Shown piece by piece: positions 6,991-15,867 of a stretch of 18,196 bases of DNA (position 1 is its first letter; every line of letters begins with the position of its first letter). The notes under the pieces are model-generated. The model saw nothing but the letters and a program-made list of their open reading frames with translations. It was not told where the DNA came from and ran no database searches. The DNA comes from Erwinia pyrifoliae DSM 12163 (GTDB lineage Bacteria; Pseudomonadota; Gammaproteobacteria; Enterobacterales; Enterobacteriaceae): the NCBI RefSeq assembly GCF_000026985.1, contig NC_017390.1, positions 3,073,216 through 3,091,411 of the forward strand, written 5' to 3'. Made by a program: the position numbers and the translations under genes.

Positions 6991-9900
6991 ATGAATACTA
7001 ATAACATCAAAAAATACGCGCCACAGGCCCGTAACCAGTTACGCGATGCGGTGATCCAGAAGCTGACCACGCTGGGGATTTCCGCTGATAAAAAAGGCAA
7101 TCTGCAGATTGCGGACGCCGGGATCGTCGGCGAAACCGTGCGCTATGGCCAGTTCGACTACCCCAAATCCACCCTCACGCGCCGTGACCGTCTGGTCAAA
7201 CGCGCCCGCGAGCAGGGCTTTGACGTGCTGGTTGAACACTGCGCCTACACCTGGTTTAACCGCCTGTGTGCCCTCCGTTATATGGAAATCCAGGGTTATC
7301 TTGATCACGGCTTCCGTGTGCTCTCGCACCCGGAAAACCCATCCGGCTTTGAAGTGCTGGATCATGTGCCGGAAGTGGCGGAAACTCTGCTGCCGGAGAA
7401 AAAGGCACAGCTGGTTGAGATGAAGCTTTCCGGCAACCAGGACGAAGCGCTGTACCGTGAACTACTGCTGGCACAGTGTCATGCCCTGCACCGTGCGATG
7501 CCGTTCCTGTTCGAAGCAGTGGATGACGAAGCCGAGCTGCTTTTACCAGATAACCTGACCCGTACCGACTCCATTCTGCGCGATTTGGTAGACAGCATTC
7601 CTGAAGAAGACTGGGAAGACGTTGAGGTTATCGGCTGGCTGTATCAGTTCTATATCTCTGAGAAAAAAGGTGCCGTTATTGGCATGGTGGTAAAGAGCGA
7701 AGATATTCCTGCCGCCACCCAGCTGTTTACCCCGAACTGGATTGTGCAGTATCTGGTGCAGAACTCCGTCGGTCGCCAGTGGCTACAGACCTACCCGGAC
7801 TCGCCGCTGAAAGGCAAAATGGAGTATTACATTGAGCCGGCCGAACAGACGCCGGAAGTGCAGACGCAGCTGGCCGCCATTACGCCTGCCAGCATTGAAC
7901 CGGAAAGCATCAGGGTGCTCGACCCGGCCTGCGGCTCCGGGCATATTTTGATTGAAGCCTATAACGTGCTGAAAAATATCTACGAAGAGCGCGGCTATCG
8001 CGCCCGTGATATTCCGCAGCTGATTCTGGAAAATAATATTTTTGGTCTCGACATTGACGACCGTGCTGCCCAACTTTCCGGCTTTGCATTATTAATGATG
8101 GCCCGTCAGGATGACCGCCGGATATTCACCCGCGACGTGCGCCTGAATATTGTCTCCCTGCAAGAAAGCCTGCATCTGGATATTGCCAGACTGTGGCAAC
8201 AGCTGAATTTTCATCAGCAGAGCCAGACCGGCAGCATGGGGGATATTTTTGCCGAAAATACCGCATTGCCTCATACCGACAGTGCGGAATACCCGCTGCT
8301 AATACGTACCCTGAAGCGCTTTGTGAATGCCAAAACGCTGGGCTCACTGATTCAGGTGCCGCAGGAAGAAGAAGCTGAGCTGAAGGCGTTTCTCAATGCG
8401 CTGTATCGCCTGGAACAAAAAGGGGATTTCCAGCAGAGGTCCGCAGCGAAAGCGTTTATTCCGTATATTCAACAGGCGTGGATACTGGCACAGCGGTATG
8501 ATGCGGTGGTGGCTAATCCGCCGTATATGGGCAGTAAGGGAATGAATGGTGAGCTGAAAGAGTTTGCCAAAGATAATTTCCCGGAAAGTAAAGCTGATTT
8601 GTTTGCGATGTTTATGCAGCATGCATTCTCTTTGCTTAAAGAAAATGGATTTAATGCCCAGATAAATATGCAAGCCTGGATGTTCCTGTCTAGCTACGAA
8701 TCGCTGCGCGGTTGGTTATTGGATAATAAGATGTTTATCACAATGGCCCATTTAGGGGCGCGGGCATTTGGGCAAATTTCTGGAGAGGTGGTTCAAACAA
8801 CAGCATGGGTGATTAAAAATCATCGCAATGAAAAATACCAACCAGTTTTCTTCAGACTAATCGGCGGCACAGAAGCTGAAAAGAAAAATGACCTTCTTTT
8901 GCACAAGAATATTTTCAATAGATTCAAGCAAAATACTTTTAAAAAAATACCAGGTTCACCGATTGCCTATTGGATAGATACTTCCAGCCTACTCTCATTT
9001 AGTGTTAATAAAAAACTTGGTGAAAAAATATCTTTAAAAGCTGGAATGTCAACCGGAGACAATACCAGATTCCAGCGATATTGGTTTGAAATTTCCTTGG
9101 ACAAATCATCCATTAATAAAAATTATAATGGAAAGCCATCAACATATAAATGGATTCCATGCAGTAGTGGTGGGGAATACCGAAAATGGTACGGTAATAA
9201 TGAGTTGGTTGTAAATTGGATGAATGATGGTTACGAAATAAGAAATTTCAAATTTGAGAACGGAAAAACCCGATCAGCTGTTAGAAATGATGAATTTTAC
9301 TTTCTCGAAGGTATAACTTGGTCTAAAATAAGCCAAGGGAATTTTTGCGTAAGATATCGTCCAGAAGGTTTTGTTTTTGATGACACAGGGCGCTGTGGAT
9401 TCTCAAATGACAAAAACAACCTCTTATTTGCAGCAGGATTAATGTGTACGCCCGTTATAAATCACTACTTATCAATTCTTGCTCCTACACTTAGTTTTAC
9501 AAGTGGTGAATTAGCATCAGTACCCCTTTCCGAATTAGACGATAGAATACCCGAGCTAGTCAAGAGTGCTATTAACACAGCCAAAAATGACTGGGATTCA
9601 TCCGAACTATCTTGGGATTATGATAAATCCCCATTACTCAAAAACAATCCCCCCCCCTTAATGCTCAAGCAAGTCTATGAGCAAAAGGTATTAACAGATA
9701 ATGAAATAATTGAACTACTTACGACTATTGAAAATAACATAAACAATATTTTTATTAAAAAAAATGGATTGGATAACAGCGCTGTAAAATCGGTATCAAA
9801 AAACGAAATAACCCTTTTATGTAATCCGTTTTATCGATACAAAAATATTACAAATTACACCGAGCAACTCAAAAAATATTATACAGATTTAACAATTGAT

Positions 9901-10662
9901 TTTATTAGCTACTCCATCGGCTGCCAAATGGGCCGCTACTCCCTCGATCGCGAAGGCCTCGTCTACGCCCACGAAGGTAATAAAGGCTTCGCCGAACTTG
10001 TCGCTGAAGGCGCATACAAAACCTTCCCAGCGGACAATGACGGTATCCTGCCATTGATGGATGACGAGTGGTTTGATGACGACGTTACCGCGCGCGTCAA
10101 AGAGTTTGTCCGCACCGTCTGGGGCGATGAGCACCTGCAGGAAAACCTCGATTTTATCGCCGAAAGCCTCTGTTTATACGCGATAAAACCGAAAAAAGGC
10201 GAAGCTGCGCTGGATACCATCCGCCGCTATCTTTCCACCCAGTTCTGGAAAGATCATCTGAAGATGTATAAAAAGCGCCCGATCTACTGGCTGTTCAGCT
10301 CCGGCAAAGAGAAAGCGTTTGAGTGCCTGGTCTATCTGCATCGCTACAACGACGCCACGCTGGCGAGAATGCGTACCGAATATGTCGTCCCGCTGCTGGC
10401 ACGCTACCAGGCCAATATCGATCGCCTGCATGAACAGGTCGATGGTGCCTCCGGCGGTGAAGCCACGCGTCTGAAGCGTGAGCGTGATAGCCTGAGCAAA
10501 AAATTCAACGAACTGCGTAGCTTCGACGATCGCCTGCGCCACTATGCTGATATGAGAATCAGTATTGATCTCGACGATGGCGTTAAGGTTAACTACGGTA
10601 AGTTTGGCGATCTGCTGGCGGATGTAAAAGCCATTACCGGCAATGCGGCCGGGGTGATTTAA
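6991..10662 (+). CDS. pglX: BREX adenine-specific DNA methyltransferase PglX
   Basis: PglX is the site-specific N6-adenine methyltransferase of BREX. It marks host DNA and is also needed for phage exclusion in type I systems. I chose ATG 6991 (1223 residues) because AGGA at 6982-6985 precedes it by 5 nt and the protein then has the usual length and N-terminus. The same frame opens earlier, inside brxC, but that is overlap. Motif I for S-adenosylmethionine binding is DPACGSGHIL at residues 311-320, and the catalytic motif IV is NPPYMG from residue 509. About residues 595-970 correspond to a strikingly AT-rich DNA patch and probably hold the target-recognition region. The C-terminal part (from GCQMGRYSLDREG) returns to normal composition and ends in a charged, probably coiled helix region. 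A run of nine C at 9649-9657 encodes three prolines in frame. As written the gene is intact (on). Confidence 0.95.
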   Translation: MNTNNIKKYAPQARNQLRDAVIQKLTTLGISADKKGNLQIADAGIVGETVRYGQFDYPKSTLTRRDRLVKRAREQGFDVLVEHCAYTWFNRLCALRYMEIQGYLDHGFRVLSHPENPSGFEVLDHVPEVAETLLPEKKAQLVEMKLSGNQDEALYRELLLAQCHALHRAMPFLFEAVDDEAELLLPDNLTRTDSILRDLVDSIPEEDWEDVEVIGWLYQFYISEKKGAVIGMVVKSEDIPAATQLFTPNWIVQYLVQNSVGRQWLQTYPDSPLKGKMEYYIEPAEQTPEVQTQLAAITPASIEPESIRVLDPACGSGHILIEAYNVLKNIYEERGYRARDIPQLILENNIFGLDIDDRAAQLSGFALLMMARQDDRRIFTRDVRLNIVSLQESLHLDIARLWQQLNFHQQSQTGSMGDIFAENTALPHTDSAEYPLLIRTLKRFVNAKTLGSLIQVPQEEEAELKAFLNALYRLEQKGDFQQRSAAKAFIPYIQQAWILAQRYDAVVANPPYMGSKGMNGELKEFAKDNFPESKADLFAMFMQHAFSLLKENGFNAQINMQAWMFLSSYESLRGWLLDNKMFITMAHLGARAFGQISGEVVQTTAWVIKNHRNEKYQPVFFRLIGGTEAEKKNDLLLHKNIFNRFKQNTFKKIPGSPIAYWIDTSSLLSFSVNKKLGEKISLKAGMSTGDNTRFQRYWFEISLDKSSINKNYNGKPSTYKWIPCSSGGEYRKWYGNNELVVNWMNDGYEIRNFKFENGKTRSAVRNDEFYFLEGITWSKISQGNFCVRYRPEGFVFDDTGRCGFSNDKNNLLFAAGLMCTPVINHYLSILAPTLSFTSGELASVPLSELDDRIPELVKSAINTAKNDWDSSELSWDYDKSPLLKNNPPPLMLKQVYEQKVLTDNEIIELLTTIENNINNIFIKKNGLDNSAVKSVSKNEITLLCNPFYRYKNITNYTEQLKKYYTDLTIDFISYSIGCQMGRYSLDREGLVYAHEGNKGFAELVAEGAYKTFPADNDGILPLMDDEWFDDDVTARVKEFVRTVWGDEHLQENLDFIAESLCLYAIKPKKGEAALDTIRRYLSTQFWKDHLKMYKKRPIYWLFSSGKEKAFECLVYLHRYNDATLARMRTEYVVPLLARYQANIDRLHEQVDGASGGEATRLKRERDSLSKKFNELRSFDDRLRHYADMRISIDLDDGVKVNYGKFGDLLADVKAITGNAAGVI
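8780..9905 (+). other. AT-rich mosaic segment of pglX (putative target-recognition region)
   Basis: Inside the uninterrupted pglX frame the base composition changes abruptly. As hand-counted examples, 9721-9780 has 13 G or C of 60, while 9961-10020 has 31 of 60. The segment uses many ATA, AAT, AAA and TTA codons, unlike the flanks. The left edge is gradual between about 8640 and 8800; the right edge is sharp near 9905. It lies after the NPPY motif, where PglX and related enzymes carry specificity determinants. A replacement of this part by recombination is the simplest reading. Confidence 0.75.
9649..9657 (+). repeat. C9 homopolymer in pglX, candidate phase-variation tract
   Basis: Nine C in a row are read as CCC CCC CCC (residues 887-889) in the written frame. 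One added C leads to TGA after seven more codons. One lost C gives TAA directly after the tract. Either change would cut about 330 residues from the C-terminus, so the tract would work as an on/off switch if it slips. Confidence 0.75.
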
Positions 10663-10846
10663 GTCAGATTGCATATCCTTTCCCACCACCGGGCTTCAGA
10701 CCGGTGGTGATCTCAATACCGGAAACCCGCCTTATTCAGGCACCCGTCACTTCCGGTTCATGATAAAATATGGCTTTGTGTCAGAACGCTGAACATCGGT
10801 TCCCGACATTCTGACATACTCGAATTTACAGAATCAATATGGGATT
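10663..10846 (+). promoter_or_regulatory. pglX-pglZ gap with three inverted repeats and a possible internal promoter
   Basis: This is the only long gap in the operon (184 bp). Repeat 1: CACCACCGG (10684-10692) with CCGGTGGTG (10701-10709), 9 bp around an 8-nt loop, no T run after it. Repeat 2: ACCGGAA (10718-10724) with TTCCGGT (10751-10757). Repeat 3: TGTCAGAA (10779-10786) with TTCTGACA (10809-10816). An extended -10 box TGATAAAAT (10761-10769) without a clear -35 could start a separate pglZ-brxL transcript. No gene is seen in the gap. Confidence 0.55.
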
Positions 10847-13450
10847 GTGACCTTGCAAAATCAGGAATTTATTGCCGGCCTTAAAGCTAAATTCGCCGAA
10901 CATCGCATCGTTTTCTGGCACGATCCCGATAAGCGTTTCCTTGAGGAGCTGGGTAACCTCAAACTGGAGAACGTCACGCTGCTCAATATGTCCGACCAGT
11001 CACAGCTGGCGGTGAAAAAGCGCATTGAAATCGATGAGCCTGAACAGCAGTTTTTGCTGTGGTTTCCCCACGATGTGCCCGCAAAAGAGTTCGACTGGCT
11101 GTTGGACATTCGTCTTTACAGTGCGGAGTTCCACGCTGATTTCGCCGCCATCACTCTGAATACGTTGGGTATTCCGCAGCCTGGCCTGCGCGATCATATT
11201 CAACGCCGCAAGGCATTTTTCAGCCTCAGGCGTCTGTCTGCCTTAAAAGGCCTGGTGACAGAGCAGGAAAACGAAGCCTCTCTTGATAAGAAGATGGTTG
11301 CGGTCATCGCTGGCGTCAAAACAGCAAAAACGGAAGAGATCCTGTTCAGCCTGATGACCCAATACGTTAATCAGCAGCAAGATGACGACAGCGATCTGGA
11401 AAACACCCTGGCGATGCTGAAACGCCACGATCTGCAAGGCGTGCTGTGGGGCATTCTGAATCAGGAAATGGGCTACCAGGCCGAGCATCCTTCGCTGGAA
11501 AACCTGATCCTCAAGCTGTTCTGTACCGATCTCTCCGCACAGGCAGATCCACATAAAAGCGCATGGCTGGAAAAAAACGTGCTGGCCACGCCGTCAGGCA
11601 GAGCATCCGCGCTGGCCTTTATGGTCACCTGGCGTGCCGACCGTCGCTACAAAGACGCTTATGATTATTGCGCACAGCAGATGCAGGATGCGCTGCGACC
11701 AGAAGACCAGTACCGTCTCAGCTCGCCCTATGATTTGCACGCGTGCGAAACCACGCTGAGCATTGAACAGACCATCATTCATGCGCTGGTGACGCAGCTT
11801 CAGGAAGAAAGCACCACGCTCGACCGCGAAGCCTTCAAGAAGCTCATGTCCGAGCGTCAGAGTAAGTACTGGTGCCAGACACGCCAGGAATACTACGCCA
11901 TTTATGATGCGCTGCGTCAGGCCGAACGGCTGCTGAATCTGCGTAATCGTCACATCGACGGCTTCCACTATCAGGACAGCGCAACATTCTGGAAAGCCTA
12001 CTGCGAAGAGCTGTTCCGCTTTGATCAGGCCTACCGCCTGTTTAACGAATACGCGCTGTTGGTTCACAGCAAAGGCGCAATGATCCTGAAAAGCCTGGAT
12101 GACTATATCGAAGCGCTGTATTCCAACTGGTATCTGGCGGAACTGAGCCGTAGCTGGAATAAGGTTCTGGCAGCCGAAAACCGTATGCAGGCGTGGCGTA
12201 TTCCGGGCGTTCCCTCACAGCAGAACTTCTACAATGAGGCGGTCAAACCACAGTTTAACAATCCGCAGATCAAGCGCGTGTTCGTGATTATCTCCGATGC
12301 GCTGCGTTATGAAGTGGCAGAAGAACTGGGTAACCAGATCAAAACCGAGAAACGCTTTACTGCCGAACTGCGTTCCCAGTTGGGCGTGTTACCCAGCTAT
12401 ACCCAACTGGGCATGGCAGCATTACTGCCTCATGACGAGATGGGCTATCAACCGGGTAATGGCGACATCGTTTATGCGGACGGATTGTCCACCTCAGGTA
12501 CGCCTAATCGCAATACCATTCTCAAGAAATATAAAGGGATGGCAGTAAAATCGGACGACCTTTTGAAATGGAAAAATCAGGAAGGGCGGGATCTTATTCG
12601 CGATTACGAGGTCGTTTATATCTGGCATAACACGATTGATGCCATCGGCGACAGCGCATCGACAGAAGAAAAAACCTTTGAAGCATGCCGCAATGCTGTG
12701 GTCGAGCTAAAAGATTTGGTGACCCGAGTGATAAACCGACTCCACGGTACACGCATTATCGTAACGGCAGACCATGGTTTCCTGTTCCAGCAGCAACCCC
12801 TTTCCGGCCAGGATAAAACCACGCTGCAGATTAAGCCGGACAATACGATTAAAAACCACAAACGCTTTATTATTGGCCATCAGCTTCCTGCCGATGACTT
12901 TTGCTGGAAAGGGAAAGTGGCGGATACCGCAGGCGTCAGCGATAACAGCGAGTTCATGATCCCTAAAGGGATCCAGCGTTTTCATTTCTCAGGTGGTGCG
13001 CGGTTTGTGCACGGTGGAGCGACGTTGCAGGAAGTTTGCGTGCCGGTATTGCAGGTGAAAGCGCTGCAGAAAACCGCAGCCGACAAACAACCACAGCGTC
13101 GTCCGGTTGATATTGTTGCGTATCATCCGATGATCAAGCTGGTGAATAACATTGATAAGGTCAGCCTGCTCCAGACTCACCCGGTCAGTGAGCTGTACGA
13201 AACACGCACCCTGAATATTTTCATCGTCGACAGTGCGAATAACATGGTTTCCAGCAAAGAGCGAATCAGTTTTGACAGCGACAACGGTACAATGGAAAAA
13301 CGCGTACGTGACGTTACGCTGAAACTGATTGGCGCAAATTTCAATCGTCGTAATGAATACTGGTTAGTTCTCGAGGATGCACAAACGGAAACGGGTTACC
13401 AGAAGTACCCTGTGATTATCGATCTGGCGTTTCAGGATGATTTCTTTTAA
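10847..13450 (+). CDS. pglZ: BREX protein PglZ (alkaline phosphatase superfamily)
   Basis: PglZ is a core BREX protein with an alkaline-phosphatase-like metal-binding domain and is required for defence in type I systems. Counting from GTG 10847 it has 867 residues. The phosphatase-fold core is recognisable by VFVIISDALRYEVAEELG, with D484 as the expected metal ligand, and by IIVTADHGFLF, with D642 and H643. Further on, the segment RFVHGGATLQEVCVPVLQV is typical of the family. The N-terminal half is helical, and the C-terminus (from about residue 760) looks like a small beta-rich domain. The start is uncertain: GGGA at 10841-10844 is only 2 nt from GTG 10847 but 8 nt from TTG 10853, which would shorten the protein by two residues. 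Ten bases separate its stop from brxL. The frame is intact. Confidence 0.94.
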   Translation: MTLQNQEFIAGLKAKFAEHRIVFWHDPDKRFLEELGNLKLENVTLLNMSDQSQLAVKKRIEIDEPEQQFLLWFPHDVPAKEFDWLLDIRLYSAEFHADFAAITLNTLGIPQPGLRDHIQRRKAFFSLRRLSALKGLVTEQENEASLDKKMVAVIAGVKTAKTEEILFSLMTQYVNQQQDDDSDLENTLAMLKRHDLQGVLWGILNQEMGYQAEHPSLENLILKLFCTDLSAQADPHKSAWLEKNVLATPSGRASALAFMVTWRADRRYKDAYDYCAQQMQDALRPEDQYRLSSPYDLHACETTLSIEQTIIHALVTQLQEESTTLDREAFKKLMSERQSKYWCQTRQEYYAIYDALRQAERLLNLRNRHIDGFHYQDSATFWKAYCEELFRFDQAYRLFNEYALLVHSKGAMILKSLDDYIEALYSNWYLAELSRSWNKVLAAENRMQAWRIPGVPSQQNFYNEAVKPQFNNPQIKRVFVIISDALRYEVAEELGNQIKTEKRFTAELRSQLGVLPSYTQLGMAALLPHDEMGYQPGNGDIVYADGLSTSGTPNRNTILKKYKGMAVKSDDLLKWKNQEGRDLIRDYEVVYIWHNTIDAIGDSASTEEKTFEACRNAVVELKDLVTRVINRLHGTRIIVTADHGFLFQQQPLSGQDKTTLQIKPDNTIKNHKRFIIGHQLPADDFCWKGKVADTAGVSDNSEFMIPKGIQRFHFSGGARFVHGGATLQEVCVPVLQVKALQKTAADKQPQRRPVDIVAYHPMIKLVNNIDKVSLLQTHPVSELYETRTLNIFIVDSANNMVSSKERISFDSDNGTMEKRVRDVTLKLIGANFNRRNEYWLVLEDAQTETGYQKYPVIIDLAFQDDFF

Positions 13451-13460
13451 GTGAGGCGAT

Positions 13461-15545
13461 ATGCAAACCCATCATGACTTACCCGTTCCAGTGATATCCG
13501 AAGGGGAACTCGTCGCAGAAGGTTACGATCTGGACGCTTTGCTGAATCAGCATTTTCGCGGACGCGTGGTGCGTAAGGATCTGACCAAGCAGCTCAAGGA
13601 AGGGGCTAACGTTCCGGTTTATGTGCTGGAGTATCTGCTCGGTATGTATTGTGCTTCCGACGATGACCAGATCGTCGAGCAAGGGTTGCAGAACGTTAAG
13701 CGCATTCTGGCTGATAACTACGTCCGCCCCGATGAGGCAGAAAAGGTGAAATCGCTGATTCGCGAACGCGGATCCTACAAGATCATCGACAAAGTGTCGG
13801 TAAAGCTCAATCAGAAGAAAGACGTTTACGAGGCTCAGCTCTCAAACCTCGGTATTAAAGATGCGCTGGTGCCGCCGCAGATGGTAAAGGACAATGAGAA
13901 GCTGTTGACCGGCGGCATCTGGTGCATGATCACCGTGAACTATTTCTTTGAGGAAGGGCAGAAAACGTCGCCCTTCTCCCTGATGACCATCAAACCTATC
14001 CAGATGCCCAATATGGATATGGAAGAGGTGCTCACCGCGCGCGCACACTTCAACCGCGATCAGTGGATTGATGTCCTGCTACGTTCCGTGGGGATGGAAC
14101 CCGCTAACATTGAGCAGCGAACCAAGTGGCACCTGATCACCCGTATGATCCCTTTCGTGGAAAACAACTACAACGTCTGCGAACTGGGTCCACGCGGTAC
14201 CGGTAAAAGCCATGTTTATAAAGAATGTTCACCTAACTCACTGTTAGTCTCCGGCGGGCAAACCACCGTTGCAAACCTGTTTTACAACATGGCCAGCCGC
14301 CAGATCGGCCTGGTAGGAATGTGGGACGTAGTAGCATTCGATGAGGTGGCGGGGATCACTTTTAAAGACAAAGACGGCGTACAAATAATGAAAGATTACA
14401 TGGCGTCTGGCTCGTTTTCCCGCGGTAGAGATTCGATTGAAGGCAAAGCATCGATGGTATTCGTCGGCAACATCAATCAAAGCGTTGAAACGTTAGTCAA
14501 AACCAGCCATCTCTTAGCCCCCTTCCCTGCCGCAATGATTGACACGGCGTTTTTCGACCGCTTCCATGCCTATATCCCCGGCTGGGAAATCCCGAAAATG
14601 CGCCCGGAATTCTTTACCAATCGCTACGGCCTTATCACCGATTATCTCGCCGAATACATGCGGGAAATGCGCAAACGCAGCTTCTCCGATGCGATTGATA
14701 AATTCTACAAGCTGGGTAATAACCTCAACCAGCGCGACGTAATCGCGGTAAGGCGCACGGTGTCAGGTTTATTGAAGCTGCTACATCCTAATGGAGCCTA
14801 CAGCAAAGAAGATGTTCGTGTTTGCCTGACCTACGCTATGGAAGCCCGTCGTCGCGTCAAAGAACAGCTTAAAAAGCTGGGTGGACTGGAGTTCTTCGAT
14901 GTGAATTTCAGTTACATCGATAACGAGACGCTGGAAGAATTCTTCGTCAGCGTGCCAGAACAGGGCGGCAGCGAATTAATTCCTGCTGGTATGCCTAAAC
15001 CGGGCGTTGTCCATCTGGTGACTCAAGCCGAGGGGGGAATGACCGGGCTGTATCGTTTTGAAACACAGATGACAGCGGGGAACGGTAAACATTCGGTTTC
15101 CGGGATTGGTTCAAATACCGGCGCTAAAGAAGCCATCCGCGTGGGGTTTGATTATTTCAAAGGAAATCTCAGCCGCATCAGTGCCACAGCGAAGTTCTCA
15201 GACCATGAATATCATCTTCATGCTGTGGAACTCCATAGTACCGGCCCCAGCATTTCAACCAGCCTTGCAGCACTCATTGCATTCTGCTCGGTGTTACTGT
15301 CAAAACCTGTTCAGGAACAAATGGTGGTACTGGGTAGCATGACGCTTGGCGGTGTCATTAACCCGGTGCAGGATCTGGCCGCATGCCTGCAGGTGGCATT
15401 TGATAGTGGCGCGAAGCGCGTATTGTTACCTATGGCATCCGCAATGGACATCCCAACCGTACCGACAGAGCTGTTTACTAAATTCCAGGTCAGTTTTTAT
15501 TCAGAGCCGGTTGATGCGGTGTATAAAGCGTTGGGTGTTAATTAA
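13461..15545 (+). CDS. brxL: BREX protein BrxL (AAA+ ATPase with Lon-like C-terminal domain)
   Basis: BrxL, 694 residues, the last gene of the operon and the marker that separates type I BREX from other types. Family members form ring-shaped AAA+ assemblies that act on DNA and are needed for phage exclusion but not for host methylation. Walker A is GPRGTGKS at residues 243-250; Walker B is VVAFDEVAG with D294 and E295. The C-terminal part resembles the Lon (S16) protease domain. GPSIS keeps the serine (S597), but the segment matching Lon GEITLRGRVLPIGGLKEK reads GSMTLGGVINPVQDLAAC, so alanine 640 stands where Lon has its catalytic lysine. Peptidase activity is therefore doubtful. GAGG at 13453-13456 lies 4 nt before ATG 13461. 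The frame is intact to TAA. Confidence 0.94.
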   Translation: MQTHHDLPVPVISEGELVAEGYDLDALLNQHFRGRVVRKDLTKQLKEGANVPVYVLEYLLGMYCASDDDQIVEQGLQNVKRILADNYVRPDEAEKVKSLIRERGSYKIIDKVSVKLNQKKDVYEAQLSNLGIKDALVPPQMVKDNEKLLTGGIWCMITVNYFFEEGQKTSPFSLMTIKPIQMPNMDMEEVLTARAHFNRDQWIDVLLRSVGMEPANIEQRTKWHLITRMIPFVENNYNVCELGPRGTGKSHVYKECSPNSLLVSGGQTTVANLFYNMASRQIGLVGMWDVVAFDEVAGITFKDKDGVQIMKDYMASGSFSRGRDSIEGKASMVFVGNINQSVETLVKTSHLLAPFPAAMIDTAFFDRFHAYIPGWEIPKMRPEFFTNRYGLITDYLAEYMREMRKRSFSDAIDKFYKLGNNLNQRDVIAVRRTVSGLLKLLHPNGAYSKEDVRVCLTYAMEARRRVKEQLKKLGGLEFFDVNFSYIDNETLEEFFVSVPEQGGSELIPAGMPKPGVVHLVTQAEGGMTGLYRFETQMTAGNGKHSVSGIGSNTGAKEAIRVGFDYFKGNLSRISATAKFSDHEYHLHAVELHSTGPSISTSLAALIAFCSVLLSKPVQEQMVVLGSMTLGGVINPVQDLAACLQVAFDSGAKRVLLPMASAMDIPTVPTELFTKFQVSFYSEPVDAVYKALGVN

Positions 15546-15867
15546 CCCTGAACAGATGTTAGGTCATTGAGGATAGGCTCCACAATGACGTAACAAAACA
15601 CAACCAAAAACCTGTTTAATATTATGTAAAAACACCATTTCCTTAATTACCATTCTATTACACCGAACCATGAAATAAGGGGCATACTTATTATTGCATC
15701 CAGCATAATATTTATACTTTCTCACCCAAATATTATGCGTGTTCGTACATGGATGGAACAACATATCTGAGGTTTGGATAAAACAACAAGCCCTAACGTC
15801 AGGCTTATTTCCATTTATGCATTTTTAAACAATACCTACGTTTGAGATAAGCTATACCGAACCTTAG
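15546..15867. other. AT-rich gene-free stretch after brxL
   Basis: No convincing gene is seen on either strand in these 322 bases. It holds the perfect inverted repeat at 15703-15738 and a weak stem AAGCC (15788-15792) with GGCTT (15802-15806), followed by ATTTCC. Neither has the G+C-rich stem and T run of a standard terminator, so the end of the BREX transcript cannot be placed with confidence. The stretch ends where the truncated EcsC frame begins and may include a deletion scar. Confidence 0.6.
15703..15738. repeat. 11-bp perfect inverted repeat downstream of brxL
   Basis: GCATAATATTT at 15703-15713 and AAATATTATGC at 15728-15738 are exact reverse complements separated by 14 nt. The stem is AT-rich and no T run follows. 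It could be a weak terminator, a protein-binding site or a remnant of a mobile element end. Confidence 0.6.

Noticed and set aside
9757..9764. A8 run in pglX as a second slippage site
   Set aside because: Runs of eight A are common in AT-rich DNA and this one is less conspicuous than the C9 tract; not claimed as a switch.
10174..10689. 171-codon antisense frame over the 3' end of pglX
   Set aside because: It mirrors the codon structure of the intact pglX C-terminus and has no ribosome binding site; a shadow frame.
10684..10709. Rho-independent terminator after pglX
   Set aside because: The 9-bp stem is strong but is followed by ATCTCAATACC with no T run.
15564..15764. 66-codon - strand frame after brxL
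   Set aside because: AT-rich random-looking sequence without ribosome binding site, overlapping the 11-bp inverted repeat.
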